Assembly: GCA_001897745.1 (NCBI GenBank)
Contig: MKUH01000021.1
Location: 62,001-126,000 of the forward strand
Length of the DNA stretch: 64,000 nucleotides
Reading direction: 5' to 3'
From: Candidatus Accumulibacter sp. 66-26
GTDB taxonomy: Bacteria > Pseudomonadota > Gammaproteobacteria > Burkholderiales > Rhodocyclaceae
The notes below the pieces were generated by a model. It saw nothing but the letters and a program-made list of their open reading frames with translations, was not told the DNA's origin and ran no database searches. The translations under genes were made by a program, and so were the position numbers. This document shows, piece by piece, positions 20,340-30,118 of this stretch (the stretch's first letter is position 1; every line of letters starts with the position of its first letter).

Positions 20340-21509
20340 ATGTTCCGGAAACGCCTGTCGATCCTTGCCGCCGCCCTGATGCTCACGACCGCCGCCCATG
20401 CCGCCGACAAGGTCAAGGTCGGTTTCCTGTCGACGCTGTCCGGTCCCGGCGCCGGCCTCGGCGTCGACATCCGCGACGGCTTCAATCTGGCGCTGAAACA
20501 CCTGAACGGCAAGTTCGGCGGCCTGCCGGCCGAGGTCATCGTCGCCGACGACCAGCAGAAGCCGGAAATCGCGCAGCAGGCGACCGAAAAATTCCTGAAG
20601 AAGGACAAGGTCGACTTCATGACCGGAATCGTCTTCTCCAACCTGATGCTCGCCGTCGGGCCAGCGGTGTTCGACAGCAAGACCTTCTTCGTCTCGGCCA
20701 ACGCCGGTCCTTCGCAGTACGCCGGCGAGCAGTGCAATACCTACTTCTTCAACGTCGCCTGGCAGAACGACAACCTGCACGAGGCGGTCGGCAAGTACGT
20801 GCAGGACAAGGGCTTCAACAAGGTCGTTCTGGTCGCCCCGAACTACCCGGGCGGCAAGGACGCGATGGTCGGTTTCAAGCGGTTTTATAAAGGCAAGAGC
20901 AGCGAGGAAATCTACACCAAGCTCGGCCAGCTCGACTACGCCGCCGAACTCGCGCAGATCCGCGCGCAGAAGCCGGACGCCGTGTTTTTCTTCCTGCCCG
21001 GCGGCATGGGCATCAACTTCGTCAAGCAGTTCGTCGCCGCCGGCCTGTCGCGCGACACGCAGCTCTTCGCGCCCGGCTTCTCGGCCGACGAGGACGTGAT
21101 CAAGGCGGTCGGCGCGCCGATGCTCGGCATGTTCAACTCGTCGCACTGGGCGCACGACATGGACAACGCCGAGAACAAGCGCTTTGTCGCCGACTTCCAG
21201 AAGGAATACGGCCGCCTGCCCTCGCTCTACGCCTCGCAGGGCTACGACGCGGCGCTGCTGATCGACGCCGCGGTGCGCGATACGAAGGGCAAGCTCGACG
21301 ACAAGGACGCCGTGCGCAAGGCGCTCGAAGCCAAGCGCTTCAAGTCGGTGCGCGGCGACTTCAAGTTCAACGTCAACCACTACCCGGTGCAGAACTACTA
21401 CCTGCGCGTGATCGGCCGCGACGCGCAGGGGCGCGTGACGAACAAGACGATGGGCACGGTGTTCGCCAACCACGCCGACGCCTACGCCGCGCAGTGCAAG
21501 ATGAAGTGA
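20340..21509 (+). CDS. Branched-chain amino acid-type ABC transporter substrate-binding protein
   Basis: 389 residues with a signal peptide (to about residue 22, THA-AHA-AD) and a type I periplasmic binding fold: [22 protein letters not shown] at the start and [16 protein letters not shown] near the end. It delivers the ligand to the Liv-type permease encoded downstream. GGAGAAAAC precedes ATG 20340. The ligand could be a branched-chain or other amino acid, or an aromatic acid as in some relatives; the sequence does not decide. Confidence 0.88.
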   Translation: MFRKRLSILAAALMLTTAAHAADKVKVGFLSTLSGPGAGLGVDIRDGFNLALKHLNGKFGGLPAEVIVADDQQKPEIAQQATEKFLKKDKVDFMTGIVFSNLMLAVGPAVFDSKTFFVSANAGPSQYAGEQCNTYFFNVAWQNDNLHEAVGKYVQDKGFNKVVLVAPNYPGGKDAMVGFKRFYKGKSSEEIYTKLGQLDYAAELAQIRAQKPDAVFFFLPGGMGINFVKQFVAAGLSRDTQLFAPGFSADEDVIKAVGAPMLGMFNSSHWAHDMDNAENKRFVADFQKEYGRLPSLYASQGYDAALLIDAAVRDTKGKLDDKDAVRKALEAKRFKSVRGDFKFNVNHYPVQNYYLRVIGRDAQGRVTNKTMGTVFANHADAYAAQCKMK

Positions 21510-21570
21510 GCGGGGCCGCCCGCGCTTTCCCCGCCGGCCGCGCGGCCGGCGTCTACCGGCGGTTCGCGCC

Positions 21571-22485
21571 ATGACCCAGCTCATCCTCGAACAGGCGCTC
21601 AACGGCCTCCAGTTCGGCCTCATGCTCTTCCTGCTCGCGGCCGGGCTGACGCTGGTCTTCGGCATCATGGACATGATCAATCTGGCGCACGGCTCGCTGT
21701 ACATGGTCGGCGCCTATCTGGCGGCGGCCGCGGCGCAGGCCAGCGGTTCCTTCCTGGTCGGCGTCGGTGCGGCGGTGGCCGGCACCGCGCTGCTCGGCGT
21801 CGCGCTCGAAGTCTCGCTGCTGCGCCGCCTGTACGCGCGCGACCATCTGGCGCAGGTGCTCGCCACCTTCGCCCTGATCCTGCTCGCCAACGAGGGCGTG
21901 CGCATGCTCTGGGGTGCGCAGCCGGTGCTGCTCAACGCGCCCGACGCGCTGGCCGGTCCCGTTGAAATCGGCGGCTTCTTCTACCCGTCCTACCGCCTGC
22001 TGATCATCGTCGTCGGCCTTGCCGTCGCCGCGCTGCTCTACTGGGTCGTGGCGCGGACGCGCGTCGGCATGTGGGTGCGCGCCGGCGCGTCGAACCGCGA
22101 GATGACCGAGGCGCTCGGCGTCGACGTGCGCCGCCTGTTCACCGTCGTCTTCGCCTGCGGTGCCGGACTCTGCGCGCTGGCCGGCGCGCTCCTCGGGCCG
22201 CTGCTCGCGGTGCAGGTCGGCATGGGCGAGAGCATCCTGATCCTCGCCTTCGTCGTCATCGTCATCGGAGGCATCGGCTCGATGCGCGGCGCGCTCGTCG
22301 GCAGCCTGCTGGTCGGCCTCGTCGACACGCTCGGGCGCGCCGTGCTGCCTTCGCTGCTGCGCGAGTTCGCATCGCCGGAAGTGGCGTCTACGCTCGGCCC
22401 GGCGCTCGCTTCCATTCTCATCTACGTGCTGATGGCGGCGATCCTTTTCTGGCGGCCGGAAGGCCTCTTCCCGGCGCGCGCCTGA
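21571..22485 (+). CDS. livH: Branched-chain amino acid-type ABC permease LivH
   Basis: 304 residues with about eight helices. FGIMDMINLAHGSLYMVGAY is the standard LivH N-terminal motif, and the cytoplasmic loop GASNREMTEALGVDVRRLF couples to the ATPases. Inner-membrane half of the translocation pore, paired with LivM. Its stop overlaps the next start by one base (TGATG). Confidence 0.9.
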   Translation: MTQLILEQALNGLQFGLMLFLLAAGLTLVFGIMDMINLAHGSLYMVGAYLAAAAAQASGSFLVGVGAAVAGTALLGVALEVSLLRRLYARDHLAQVLATFALILLANEGVRMLWGAQPVLLNAPDALAGPVEIGGFFYPSYRLLIIVVGLAVAALLYWVVARTRVGMWVRAGASNREMTEALGVDVRRLFTVVFACGAGLCALAGALLGPLLAVQVGMGESILILAFVVIVIGGIGSMRGALVGSLLVGLVDTLGRAVLPSLLREFASPEVASTLGPALASILIYVLMAAILFWRPEGLFPARA

Positions 22486-23438
22486 TGGGGCTCTACGTTT
22501 CCTCGACGCGCCGCCGCGCGCTCGCCGTCGCCGCCCTTGTCGGCCTGTGCGCGCTGCCCTGGCTGGCGCAGGCCGCCGGGCAGGGCTTCTACGTGAGCTT
22601 CGCGAGCCGCGTGCTGATCTTCGCGCTCGCCGCGAGCAGCCTCAATCTGGTGCTCGGCTTCGGCGGCATGGTCTCCTTCGGGCACGCCGCCTTCTTCGGC
22701 GCCGGCGCCTACTGCGCAGCGCTGCTCGCCGGCGCCGGCGTTGCGGCGGCGCCGCTCGTCTGGCTCGCGGCCTTCGGCGCGGCGGGTCTGCTCGCGCTGC
22801 TGATCGGTGCGCTCAGCCTGCGCACGCGCGGCGTGTACTTCATCATGATCACGCTGGCCTTCGCCCAGATGGCCTACTACCTCGTCGTTTCGCTGCCCGG
22901 CTGGGGCGGCGACGACGGTCTGCCGCTGAGCGGCCGCGCGCCCCTGTTCGGGATCGACCTGAAGGACGACACGGCCTTCTACTACGCCGTCCTCGCGCTG
23001 CTCGCCGCTTCCCTGTTCGCCTTCGACCGGCTGGCGCACGCGCGCTTCGGGCGCGTCATCCAGGGCATCCGCGAGAACGAGACGCGCATGGAGGCGCTCG
23101 GCTATCCGGTGTTCGCCTACAAGCTGTCCTGCTTCGCGCTGGCCGGCGCCTTCGCCGGGCTGGCCGGCGCGCTGCTCGCCAGCCAGAGCGGACTGGCGAG
23201 CCCCAGCCTGCTGCACTGGATGCAGTCCGGTACGCTGCTCGTGATGGTCATCCTGGGCGGCGTCGGCAGCCTGTACGGCGGCGTGCTCGGCGCGGTGCTG
23301 CTGCTCGTCGCCGAGGAAGTGCTGGTCGAAATCACGCCGCACTGGCAGATCGGCCTCGGCCTCGCGTTGCTCGCCGTCGTCCTCTGGGCGCCGCAGGGCG
23401 TCGCCGGCCTTTTCGCGAGGCGGCGCGGCGATGACTGA
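22485..23438 (+). CDS. livM: Branched-chain amino acid-type ABC permease LivM
   Basis: 317 residues, hydrophobic, with LNLVLGFGGMVSFGHAAFFGAGAY and the coupling loop GRVIQGIRENETRMEALGY, both LivM hallmarks. Start ATG 22485 overlaps the livH stop (TGATG), and the end overlaps livG by 8 bases, so the four genes are translated as a coupled unit. Confidence 0.9.
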   Translation: MGLYVSSTRRRALAVAALVGLCALPWLAQAAGQGFYVSFASRVLIFALAASSLNLVLGFGGMVSFGHAAFFGAGAYCAALLAGAGVAAAPLVWLAAFGAAGLLALLIGALSLRTRGVYFIMITLAFAQMAYYLVVSLPGWGGDDGLPLSGRAPLFGIDLKDDTAFYYAVLALLAASLFAFDRLAHARFGRVIQGIRENETRMEALGYPVFAYKLSCFALAGAFAGLAGALLASQSGLASPSLLHWMQSGTLLVMVILGGVGSLYGGVLGAVLLLVAEEVLVEITPHWQIGLGLALLAVVLWAPQGVAGLFARRRGDD

Positions 23439-24210
23439 GCGCGCCGCGCCGCCATCGTCGCCGCTGCTCGACGTGTGCGACGTCGGCAAGCATTTCGGCG
23501 GCGTCTACGCCCTGAACGGCGCGACGCTGGCCGTCGAGGCCGGCGAGGTGCACGCGCTGATCGGCCCCAACGGCGCCGGCAAGACGACGCTGATCCACAC
23601 CCTGTCCGGCGCGCTGCGCGCCGACGCCGGCCGCATCCGCTTCGCCGGACAGGAGGTCGGCGGGCGCGCCATGCACGAGCGCGCGGCGCTTGGTCTGGCG
23701 CGCTCCTACCAGATCACCAACGTCTTCGCGCGTCTCTCGGTGCTCGACAACGTGACGCTCGCCGTGCAGGCGCGCACGCGCGACTGGGGAACGAGCTTCC
23801 GCTTCTGGCGCCCGTTCGCGCGCGATACGGCGATCGTCGAGGAGGCGCGCGCGCTGCTCGAACGCGTCGGGCTCGGCGCGCTGGCCGGCCGCCGCGCCGG
23901 CAATCTGTCGCACGGCGAGCAGCGCTGCCTGGAAGTGGCGCTGGCGCTCGGCACGCGACCGCGCCTGCTGCTGCTCGACGAGCCGATGGCCGGCATGGGG
24001 CCGGAAGAGTCGGCGCGCATGGTCGAGCTGGTCGAGCGGCTGGCGCGGCAGGTCACGCTACTACTCGTCGAGCACGATATGGATGCCGTCTTCCGGCTGG
24101 CCGACCGCATCTCGGTGCTGGTCGGCGGGCGCGTGATCGCCAGCGGCCTGCCCGACGAAATTCGCGCCGACGCCGAGGTGCGCCGCGCCTATCTGGGGGA
24201 CGAGGCGTGA
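23431..24210 (+). CDS. livG: Branched-chain amino acid-type ABC ATPase LivG
   Basis: 259 residues. Walker A GPNGAGKTT, Q-loop region YQITNVFARLSVLDNV, signature variant LSHGEQRCLEVALAL, Walker B LLLLDEPMAGMG and switch His in VEHDMDAVF. One of two ATPases that drive the Liv importer. In the signature the usual second Gly position reads SHGEQ, common in LivG. Confidence 0.9.
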   Translation: MTERAAPPSSPLLDVCDVGKHFGGVYALNGATLAVEAGEVHALIGPNGAGKTTLIHTLSGALRADAGRIRFAGQEVGGRAMHERAALGLARSYQITNVFARLSVLDNVTLAVQARTRDWGTSFRFWRPFARDTAIVEEARALLERVGLGALAGRRAGNLSHGEQRCLEVALALGTRPRLLLLDEPMAGMGPEESARMVELVERLARQVTLLLVEHDMDAVFRLADRISVLVGGRVIASGLPDEIRADAEVRRAYLGDEA

Positions 24211-24289
24211 GGGTGCCCGGTTGGTTGTTGGCGGACGGTATCCACCTGCCCACGGGCAAGCTGTCGCGCCGCAAAGGGAGGACCGTCTG

Positions 24290-25000
<711 letters not shown>

Positions 25001-25058
25001 GGCGGGAGGGACGGCGATGGCGCCGGCTTGATTCGCGCTTGGCGCGCGCTTGATGCGC

Positions 25059-25421
25059 CTACTCGGCGATCAGCGCGGAGAGTTCGCGTTCGAGCAGCGC
25101 CGCGTCGCCGAGGTTGAGCTCGACCAGGCGGCGCAGGTGGGTGATGCTGTCGAGGTCGATTTCCCGGCAGAGCAGTCCGGCGCAGCGGTCTTCGACGTGG
25201 GCGACGCACGCTTCCATGCGGATGGCGTCGCCGAGCGGGTCGAGCTGCACGCGCAGCGCGCATTCGCCGCCGGGTCCGAGCGCGGCGTTTTCGGGCAGGC
25301 GGACGAGGGCGCCTTTCAGCGAAATGTCGAGCAGCACGACGTCGAGCTTGCCGTCCGCGGCGACGAGCTGGGCGGGGGCGTGGAAGGCGATGCGGGAATG
25401 ATGGCGGCGTTCGTTGCTCAC
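25059..25421 (-). CDS. PilZ-domain c-di-GMP receptor protein
   Basis: 120 residues, a stand-alone PilZ domain. Both ligand motifs are present: RxxxR in ERRHHSRI at the N-terminus and DISLKGALV ([D/N]xSxxG) about 30 residues on. It should bind c-di-GMP in the cytosol; the target process is unknown. The gene follows queE by 28 bases on the same strand and may be its last operon member. Confidence 0.82.
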   Translation of the reverse strand: MSNERRHHSRIAFHAPAQLVAADGKLDVVLLDISLKGALVRLPENAALGPGGECALRVQLDPLGDAIRMEACVAHVEDRCAGLLCREIDLDSITHLRRLVELNLGDAALLERELSALIAE

Positions 25422-25449
25422 GACGGGTTTCTCCGGGAGGCGCAGGGGC

Positions 25450-26106
25450 TTACTTGCCCTTCATGTTACCCCAAAGAATCTTGTGCAACTGCATCTGGAA
25501 GCGCACCGGCAGACGGTCGGCGAGCAGCCATTCGGCCAGCGTCGTCGGGTCCAGATCGCCCTTCACCGGCGAGAAGAGCAGGGGGCAGAGCGCGTCGAGG
25601 CGGCGTTCGCGGATGGTCTCGCGCGCCCACTCGTAGTCGGTGCGGTCCTTGAGCACGAACTTGAGTTCGTCGCGTGCGGTGAGCAGCGCGAGGTTTTCCC
25701 AGCGGTTCTTGGAAAGTTCGCCGGAGCCCGGCGCTTTCAGATCGACGATGCGCGAGACACGCGCGTCGACGCCGCCGATGTCGAGCGCGCCGGAGGTCTC
25801 CAGCGAGACGTCGTAGCCGGCGTCGCAGAGAGCTGCGAGCAGCGGCGGGCAGGCCTTCTGCGCGAGCGGTTCGCCGCCGGTGACGCAGACGGTGCGCGTG
25901 CCGTGGCGGCCGACTTCCGCGAGGATTTCGGCGAGCGTCAGGAGGCGCCCGCCGGCGAAGGCGTATTCGGTATCGCACCAGACGCAGCGCAGCGGGCAGC
26001 CGGTGAGGCGGACGAAGACGGTGGGCAGGCCGGCGCGCGAGGTTTCGCCCTGCAGCGAAAAGAAGATCTCGCTGATCTTCAGCGAGACCGGTTTGTTGCT
26101 ATGCAC
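25450..26106 (-). CDS. queE: 7-carboxy-7-deazaguanine synthase
   Basis: 218 residues, radical SAM. The cluster motif CPLRCVWC lies in VRLTGCPLRCVWCDTEYAF, with the GGEPL motif (VCVTGGEPLAQ) for SAM binding. QueE rearranges 6-carboxytetrahydropterin to 7-carboxy-7-deazaguanine for queuosine synthesis. It lies 4 bases after cpoB in the Tol-Pal cluster, its common neighbourhood in proteobacteria. Confidence 0.93.
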   Translation of the reverse strand: MHSNKPVSLKISEIFFSLQGETSRAGLPTVFVRLTGCPLRCVWCDTEYAFAGGRLLTLAEILAEVGRHGTRTVCVTGGEPLAQKACPPLLAALCDAGYDVSLETSGALDIGGVDARVSRIVDLKAPGSGELSKNRWENLALLTARDELKFVLKDRTDYEWARETIRERRLDALCPLLFSPVKGDLDPTTLAEWLLADRLPVRFQMQLHKILWGNMKGK

Positions 26107-26110
26107 GGGA

Positions 26111-26914
26111 TTACTTCTTCTTGAGGCGCGACTTGGCGGTGGCTGCGGCGCTGCTGTCCGGGTACTTGATCAGCACCGCTTCGAGCGTCGTCTTCGCGGC
26201 CTTGGCGTCGCCGAGTTCCTGCTGGCAGGTGGCGACGTTGATCAGCGCGTCCGGCGCTTTCGGGCTGTCCGGCCACTTGGCGAGCAGCACGCGCTGCGCG
26301 TCGATCGCCTTCTTGCAGTCGTGCAGCGCGTAGTGCGCGTTGCCGAGCCAGTACTGGGCGCTCGGCGCCAGCGTGCCGTTCGGGTGCGTCCTGACGAAGG
26401 CGTCGAAGGCGGCGGCCGCTTCCTTGACCTTGCCGGCCTTGAACAGGTTGAGCGCGGCTTCGTACTCGCGCGTCTCGGCGGCCGGGTCGGCCGGCGGCTT
26501 GGCAGCGGGCTGTCCGGCGTCGGCCGGCGCCTTGCCGTCGTCGCCCGGTTTGGCTTCGGCGGCCGGCGGCGCTTCGAACTTGCGCAGGCGGCCGTCGAGG
26601 TCGACGTAGAAATCCTGCTGCCGCTTTTTCGCCGAGTCGAGCTCGTAGGTGAGCGTTTCGACCTGGCCGCGCAGGCGCGCGTTTTCCTCGCGCAGGCCCT
26701 GAATCTGATTGGACAGTTCGATCTGCGCCCGGGCCATGGTGTCCAGGCGCTCGTTGGTCTTGATCGTCAGGTCGCTGACCTGGCGCCGGGCCTCGTCGTC
26801 GTCGAAAAGGCCGGCGTGCGCCTGCTGCGCGCCAAGGGTGGCGAGCAGCAGGGCAAAAACGGCCGGACGCACGAGCGAACGCGAATGCGGGCGGGCGAGC
26901 GGCGGCCGGCGCAT
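26111..26914 (-). CDS. cpoB: Cell division coordinator CpoB (YbgF)
   Basis: 267 residues. Signal peptide to about residue 34 (AQQAHA-GLF), a coiled coil (about 45-105, with NERLDTMARAQIELSNQIQG and ENARLRGQVETLTYELDSAKK), a Pro/Ala linker, then three TPR-like repeats to the C-terminus (YEAALNLFKAGKVKEAAAAF, YWLGNAHYALHDCKKAI). CpoB is periplasmic and links Tol-Pal to peptidoglycan synthesis at division. One base separates it from pal. Confidence 0.92.
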   Translation of the reverse strand: MRRPPLARPHSRSLVRPAVFALLLATLGAQQAHAGLFDDDEARRQVSDLTIKTNERLDTMARAQIELSNQIQGLREENARLRGQVETLTYELDSAKKRQQDFYVDLDGRLRKFEAPPAAEAKPGDDGKAPADAGQPAAKPPADPAAETREYEAALNLFKAGKVKEAAAAFDAFVRTHPNGTLAPSAQYWLGNAHYALHDCKKAIDAQRVLLAKWPDSPKAPDALINVATCQQELGDAKAAKTTLEAVLIKYPDSSAAATAKSRLKKK

Positions 26915-26915
26915 C

Positions 26916-27449
26916 TTAGAACTCGCCGCTGTAGAGCATGTCGGCGCGACGGTTCTGCGCGTACGCGGCTTCGTCGTGGCCTTCGTTCTTCGGCTTCTCT
27001 TCGCCGAGGCTGACCGATTCGACCTGGTCTTCGCGAGCGCCGAGCAGGACCAGCGTCTTCTTCACGGCGTCGGCGCGCTTCTGGCCGAGCGCGAGGTTGT
27101 ATTCGCGGCTGCCGCGCTCGTCGGTGTTGCCCTGGATCAGCATCTTGAACTGGCGGTTATTGGCCAGGAACTTGGCGTGCGCGGCGACCAGATCCTTGTA
27201 CTCGGCCTTGACGTCGAACTTGTCGTAGTCGAAGTAGACGCTGCGCTTGGAGAGGATGCTCTTCGGATCGGTCAGCTCGGCCGGCAGGCCGCGGCCTTCG
27301 ACGCCGCCGGTGGTGACGGTCGCCACGCCCGGGCCACGCGATTCGACGGGGGCGCCGGATTGTTCCGGACCGGTCGGGGTCGAGCTGCAGCCAGCGATCA
27401 AGGCTGCGACAATAACGGCAAATGCAGCGGGGGCGAACGAGCGTTTCAT
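26916..27449 (-). CDS. pal: Peptidoglycan-associated lipoprotein Pal
   Basis: 177 residues. The lipobox LIAGC places acylated Cys at residue 21; a short linker leads to an OmpA-like peptidoglycan-binding domain with VYFDYDKFDVKAEY, IQGNTDERGSREYNLALGQKRA and the C-terminal NRRADMLY. Anchored in the outer membrane, it binds TolB and the wall. ATG 27449 gives the classical lipoprotein signal. Confidence 0.95.
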   Translation of the reverse strand: MKRSFAPAAFAVIVAALIAGCSSTPTGPEQSGAPVESRGPGVATVTTGGVEGRGLPAELTDPKSILSKRSVYFDYDKFDVKAEYKDLVAAHAKFLANNRQFKMLIQGNTDERGSREYNLALGQKRADAVKKTLVLLGAREDQVESVSLGEEKPKNEGHDEAAYAQNRRADMLYSGEF

Positions 27450-27478
27450 GATTTCTCCAGCGTCGGATTCAAAGGGTA

Positions 27479-28771
27479 CTACTTGGCGAAAGGACCCCAG
27501 GCCGGCTCGCGAACGTTGCCGGCAGGGATGGAAAGGCGTTGCTTGATGCGGCCGTCGATCGACACGGCGGAAAGGACGCCGCGCCCGCCGGCTTCTGAGG
27601 CGATCAGGATCATGCGGCCGTTCGGCGCGAAGCTCGGCGACTCGTCCTTGTTCGAGTCGGTGAGCACCTGCACCTGCTTGCTCGCGAGGTCCATCACGGC
27701 GAGGCGGAAGCCGCCGTCGCGCCGGCTGATGAAGGCCATCGATTTGCCGTCCGGCGAGATGCGCGGCGACACGTTGTAGCTGCCTTCGAAGCTGATGCGC
27801 TGGACTTCGCCGCCGCTGGCGCCGATCCGGTAGATCTGCGGGCTGCCGCCGCGGTCCGAGGTGAAGTAGATGTGCTGGCCGTCGGGCGAGTAGTTCGGCT
27901 CGGTGTCGATCGCCGACGACGTGGCCAGGCGCTGCACGCCGGAACCGTCGGCGTTGACCGTGAAGATCTGCGAGCCGCCGTCCTTGGACAGCACGACCGC
28001 GACCTTGCGGCCGTCCGGCGACCACGCCGGCGCCGAGTTGGAGCCCTTGAAATTGGCGGCGACGACGCGTTTGCCGGTGGCCAGCGAGTGCACGAAGATG
28101 ATCGGCTTCTTGTTCTCGAAGGAGACGTAGGCGAGACGGCTGCCGTCCGGCGACCACGCCGGCGAGATGATGGGTTCCTTGGAGATCAGCGCGGCCTGCG
28201 CGTTCTGTCCGTCGGCGTCGGCGATGTGCAGTTCGTAGCGGTTGGGGCCGCCCTTCACGACGTACGCGATGCGCGTCGAGAAAATGCCCGGCTCGCCGAT
28301 CAGCTTTTCGTAGATGACGTCGGCGATGCGGTGGCCGGCGGCGCGCAGCATGCCGCTCGAGGTGACGAAGGCGGCGCCGCCGAGGACGCCCTGCTTGTTT
28401 ACGTCGTGCAGGCGGAAGCGCGCTTCCATGCGCCCGTCCGGGCTGCCGGCTATGCTGCCGGCGGCCAGCGCGTCGGCGCCGCGCGCCTTCCAGTCGGCGT
28501 AGACCGGGCTCGACGCTTCGGTCAGCGCGGCGCCCGAGGCGTCGATCATCTTGAACAGGCCGCTGCGTTCGAGGTCGCCGCGCACCACGGAGGTCAGCGC
28601 GCGCGAAACGCCCGCGTCGCCGCCGAAGTCGGCGACGGCCAGCGGGATGCGGTTGGCGCCGGCGCCGGTGATTTCGATCGTCAGTTCGGCGTGCGCCGGG
28701 GCTTGCAGCAGCGTCAGTGCGCCGCAGGCGGCCAGGGCCAGGCGGCGCATTTTGTGCAGGGAGCTATGCAT
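27479..28771 (-). CDS. tolB: Tol-Pal system protein TolB
   Basis: 430 residues. Signal peptide (to about residue 28, APAHA-ELT), an N-terminal anticodon-binding-like domain, then a six-bladed beta-propeller with recurring PAWSPDG and SPDGK units (SPAWSPDGSRLAYVS, NYSPDGQHIYFTSDRGG). Periplasmic partner of Pal and TolA in outer-membrane constriction. An alternative start at the Met eight codons in is possible. The 101-base gap to tolA contains no gene. Confidence 0.94.
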   Translation of the reverse strand: MHSSLHKMRRLALAACGALTLLQAPAHAELTIEITGAGANRIPLAVADFGGDAGVSRALTSVVRGDLERSGLFKMIDASGAALTEASSPVYADWKARGADALAAGSIAGSPDGRMEARFRLHDVNKQGVLGGAAFVTSSGMLRAAGHRIADVIYEKLIGEPGIFSTRIAYVVKGGPNRYELHIADADGQNAQAALISKEPIISPAWSPDGSRLAYVSFENKKPIIFVHSLATGKRVVAANFKGSNSAPAWSPDGRKVAVVLSKDGGSQIFTVNADGSGVQRLATSSAIDTEPNYSPDGQHIYFTSDRGGSPQIYRIGASGGEVQRISFEGSYNVSPRISPDGKSMAFISRRDGGFRLAVMDLASKQVQVLTDSNKDESPSFAPNGRMILIASEAGGRGVLSAVSIDGRIKQRLSIPAGNVREPAWGPFAK

Positions 28772-28872
28772 GGGCGAATGGCGTCGATTGAATAATCCGC
28801 GATTATAGCGGCTCGGCGCCGGAAGGGTTTGTAACAGAACGTAATTTTGCCCTGCGGCAGGCGCCGGACGGC

Positions 28873-29688
28873 TTATTCCTCGAAGGGCTTGTAGGGAATC
28901 TTCAACACCCGCTCGAACAGTTCGGGCTGGTCGGGCTTGGGCAGCGGCGACGATTTGAGGATGGCGCGCTCGATGGCGGCGTCGAGCAGCGCGTTGCCGC
29001 TCGATTTGCGCACCTTGACGCCGAGCACTTCGCCCGACGGCAGCTGGGTGACTTCGAAAACGGCTTCCGGATTGCCCTGGATGCCTGGCGGCAGCACGAT
29101 GTTGCCGCGAATCTTGCCGCGTACCTTCGACGCGTAATCGGCGAGGCCGCGGGCGCGCCCGGCGGCGGCCTGCTCGGCCTTGAGCTGGGCCATCTGGTTC
29201 GCCTCGGCGGCGGCGCGCGCGCGCTGGTCCTGCACGGCTTTCTGCTGTTCGAGCAGACGCTTTTCCGCCCGAAGTTCGTCGTCGAATTTGTCGCGAGGGG
29301 GGAGAGGCTCCGGTTTCTTTGGCTCCGGCGGCTTCTTCGCCTCTTCCTTCTTGGGCGGCTCCGGCTTTTTCGCCGCTTCCTTCGGTTTTTTCTCTTCCTT
29401 GACCACGATGTCCGGTTTGGCCGGCGGCTTGGGCTCGGGCTTCGGTTCGGGCTTGGGTTCCGGTTTCGGCAGCGGTTTGGGTTCGGGCGTCGGCTCGGGT
29501 TTGGACTCCGGGCGCGGCAGCGGCGTCGGGGCGGGGGCGGCGCGCCAGACTTCAACCTCGACGGCGGACGGCGGCTGGCTCTTCCACTGCACGCCGAGGA
29601 AGAGCGCGGCGATCAGCAGCGCGTGAACCAGCGCGGCGAGCGACAGCGCCTTCCACTTGGCGGGTTCCTGGCGGGTGTGCGGGATCAC
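28873..29688 (-). CDS. tolA: TolA, energy-transducing protein with Pro/Lys/Glu-rich arm
   Basis: 271 residues. One N-terminal helix (about 13-35) for TolQR, a long arm (about 50-135) built of PEPKP-type units and KKPEPPKKEE segments, an Ala/Gln-rich coil to about 180, and a C-terminal TonB/TolA-like domain (VFEVTQLPSGEVLGVKVRKS). It carries proton-motive energy from TolQR to TolB-Pal. The Pro-rich arm replaces the long helical arm of enterobacterial TolA, as in many betaproteobacteria. Confidence 0.93.
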   Translation of the reverse strand: MIPHTRQEPAKWKALSLAALVHALLIAALFLGVQWKSQPPSAVEVEVWRAAPAPTPLPRPESKPEPTPEPKPLPKPEPKPEPKPEPKPPAKPDIVVKEEKKPKEAAKKPEPPKKEEAKKPPEPKKPEPLPPRDKFDDELRAEKRLLEQQKAVQDQRARAAAEANQMAQLKAEQAAAGRARGLADYASKVRGKIRGNIVLPPGIQGNPEAVFEVTQLPSGEVLGVKVRKSSGNALLDAAIERAILKSSPLPKPDQPELFERVLKIPYKPFEE

Positions 29689-29692
29689 GGGC

Positions 29693-30103
29693 TTACTTGC
29701 CGCCGACCTGGACGTTCAGCGCGACGCGCTTGACCTGCTGGCGCTGCAGCTCGTCCATGATGTCGAGCACGGCTTCGTACTTGACGTTCTTGTCGCCGGA
29801 AATGAGCACCGGCTGCTCGGGATTGCGCGCCTGCGCTTCGAGCACGGCCTGCGTCAGTTCCTTGCGGTCCACCTCGCGCTCGCTGCCGCCGTGGGCGAGG
29901 TCGCGCAGGGCCAGCGTGCGGTCGGCGCGGATGATCACTTCCAGCGGCTTCTCGGCCTGCTGCGCCGCCTTGCCGACCGAGGGCAGGTCGATGTTGGCGG
30001 TGGTCATCATCGGCGCCGTCACCATGAAGATGACGAGCAGCACGAGCATGACGTCGATGTAGGGGACGACGTTGATTTCGTTTTTCAGGCGGCGCGGACG
30101 CAT
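29693..30103 (-). CDS. tolR: TolR, ExbD-family stator protein
   Basis: 136 residues. One helix near the N-terminus contains the essential proton-handling Asp (NVVPYIDVMLVLLVIFMV), followed by a periplasmic domain ending VKRVALNVQVGG. With TolQ it forms the ion-driven motor of Tol-Pal. Four bases separate it from tolA and 15 from tolQ. Confidence 0.95.
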   Translation of the reverse strand: MRPRRLKNEINVVPYIDVMLVLLVIFMVTAPMMTTANIDLPSVGKAAQQAEKPLEVIIRADRTLALRDLAHGGSEREVDRKELTQAVLEAQARNPEQPVLISGDKNVKYEAVLDIMDELQRQQVKRVALNVQVGGK

Positions 30104-30118
30104 GGCCGGGTTTCCCTT

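Noticed and set aside
24221-24289. Upstream TTG start for livF
   Set aside because: GTG 24290 has a strong GGGAGG site and gives the normal LivF N-terminus.
29400-29540. Repetitive PEPKP-coding stretch as a CRISPR or other DNA repeat
   Set aside because: It is the Pro/Lys/Glu-rich arm of TolA; the repeats are short, in frame and vary at third positions.
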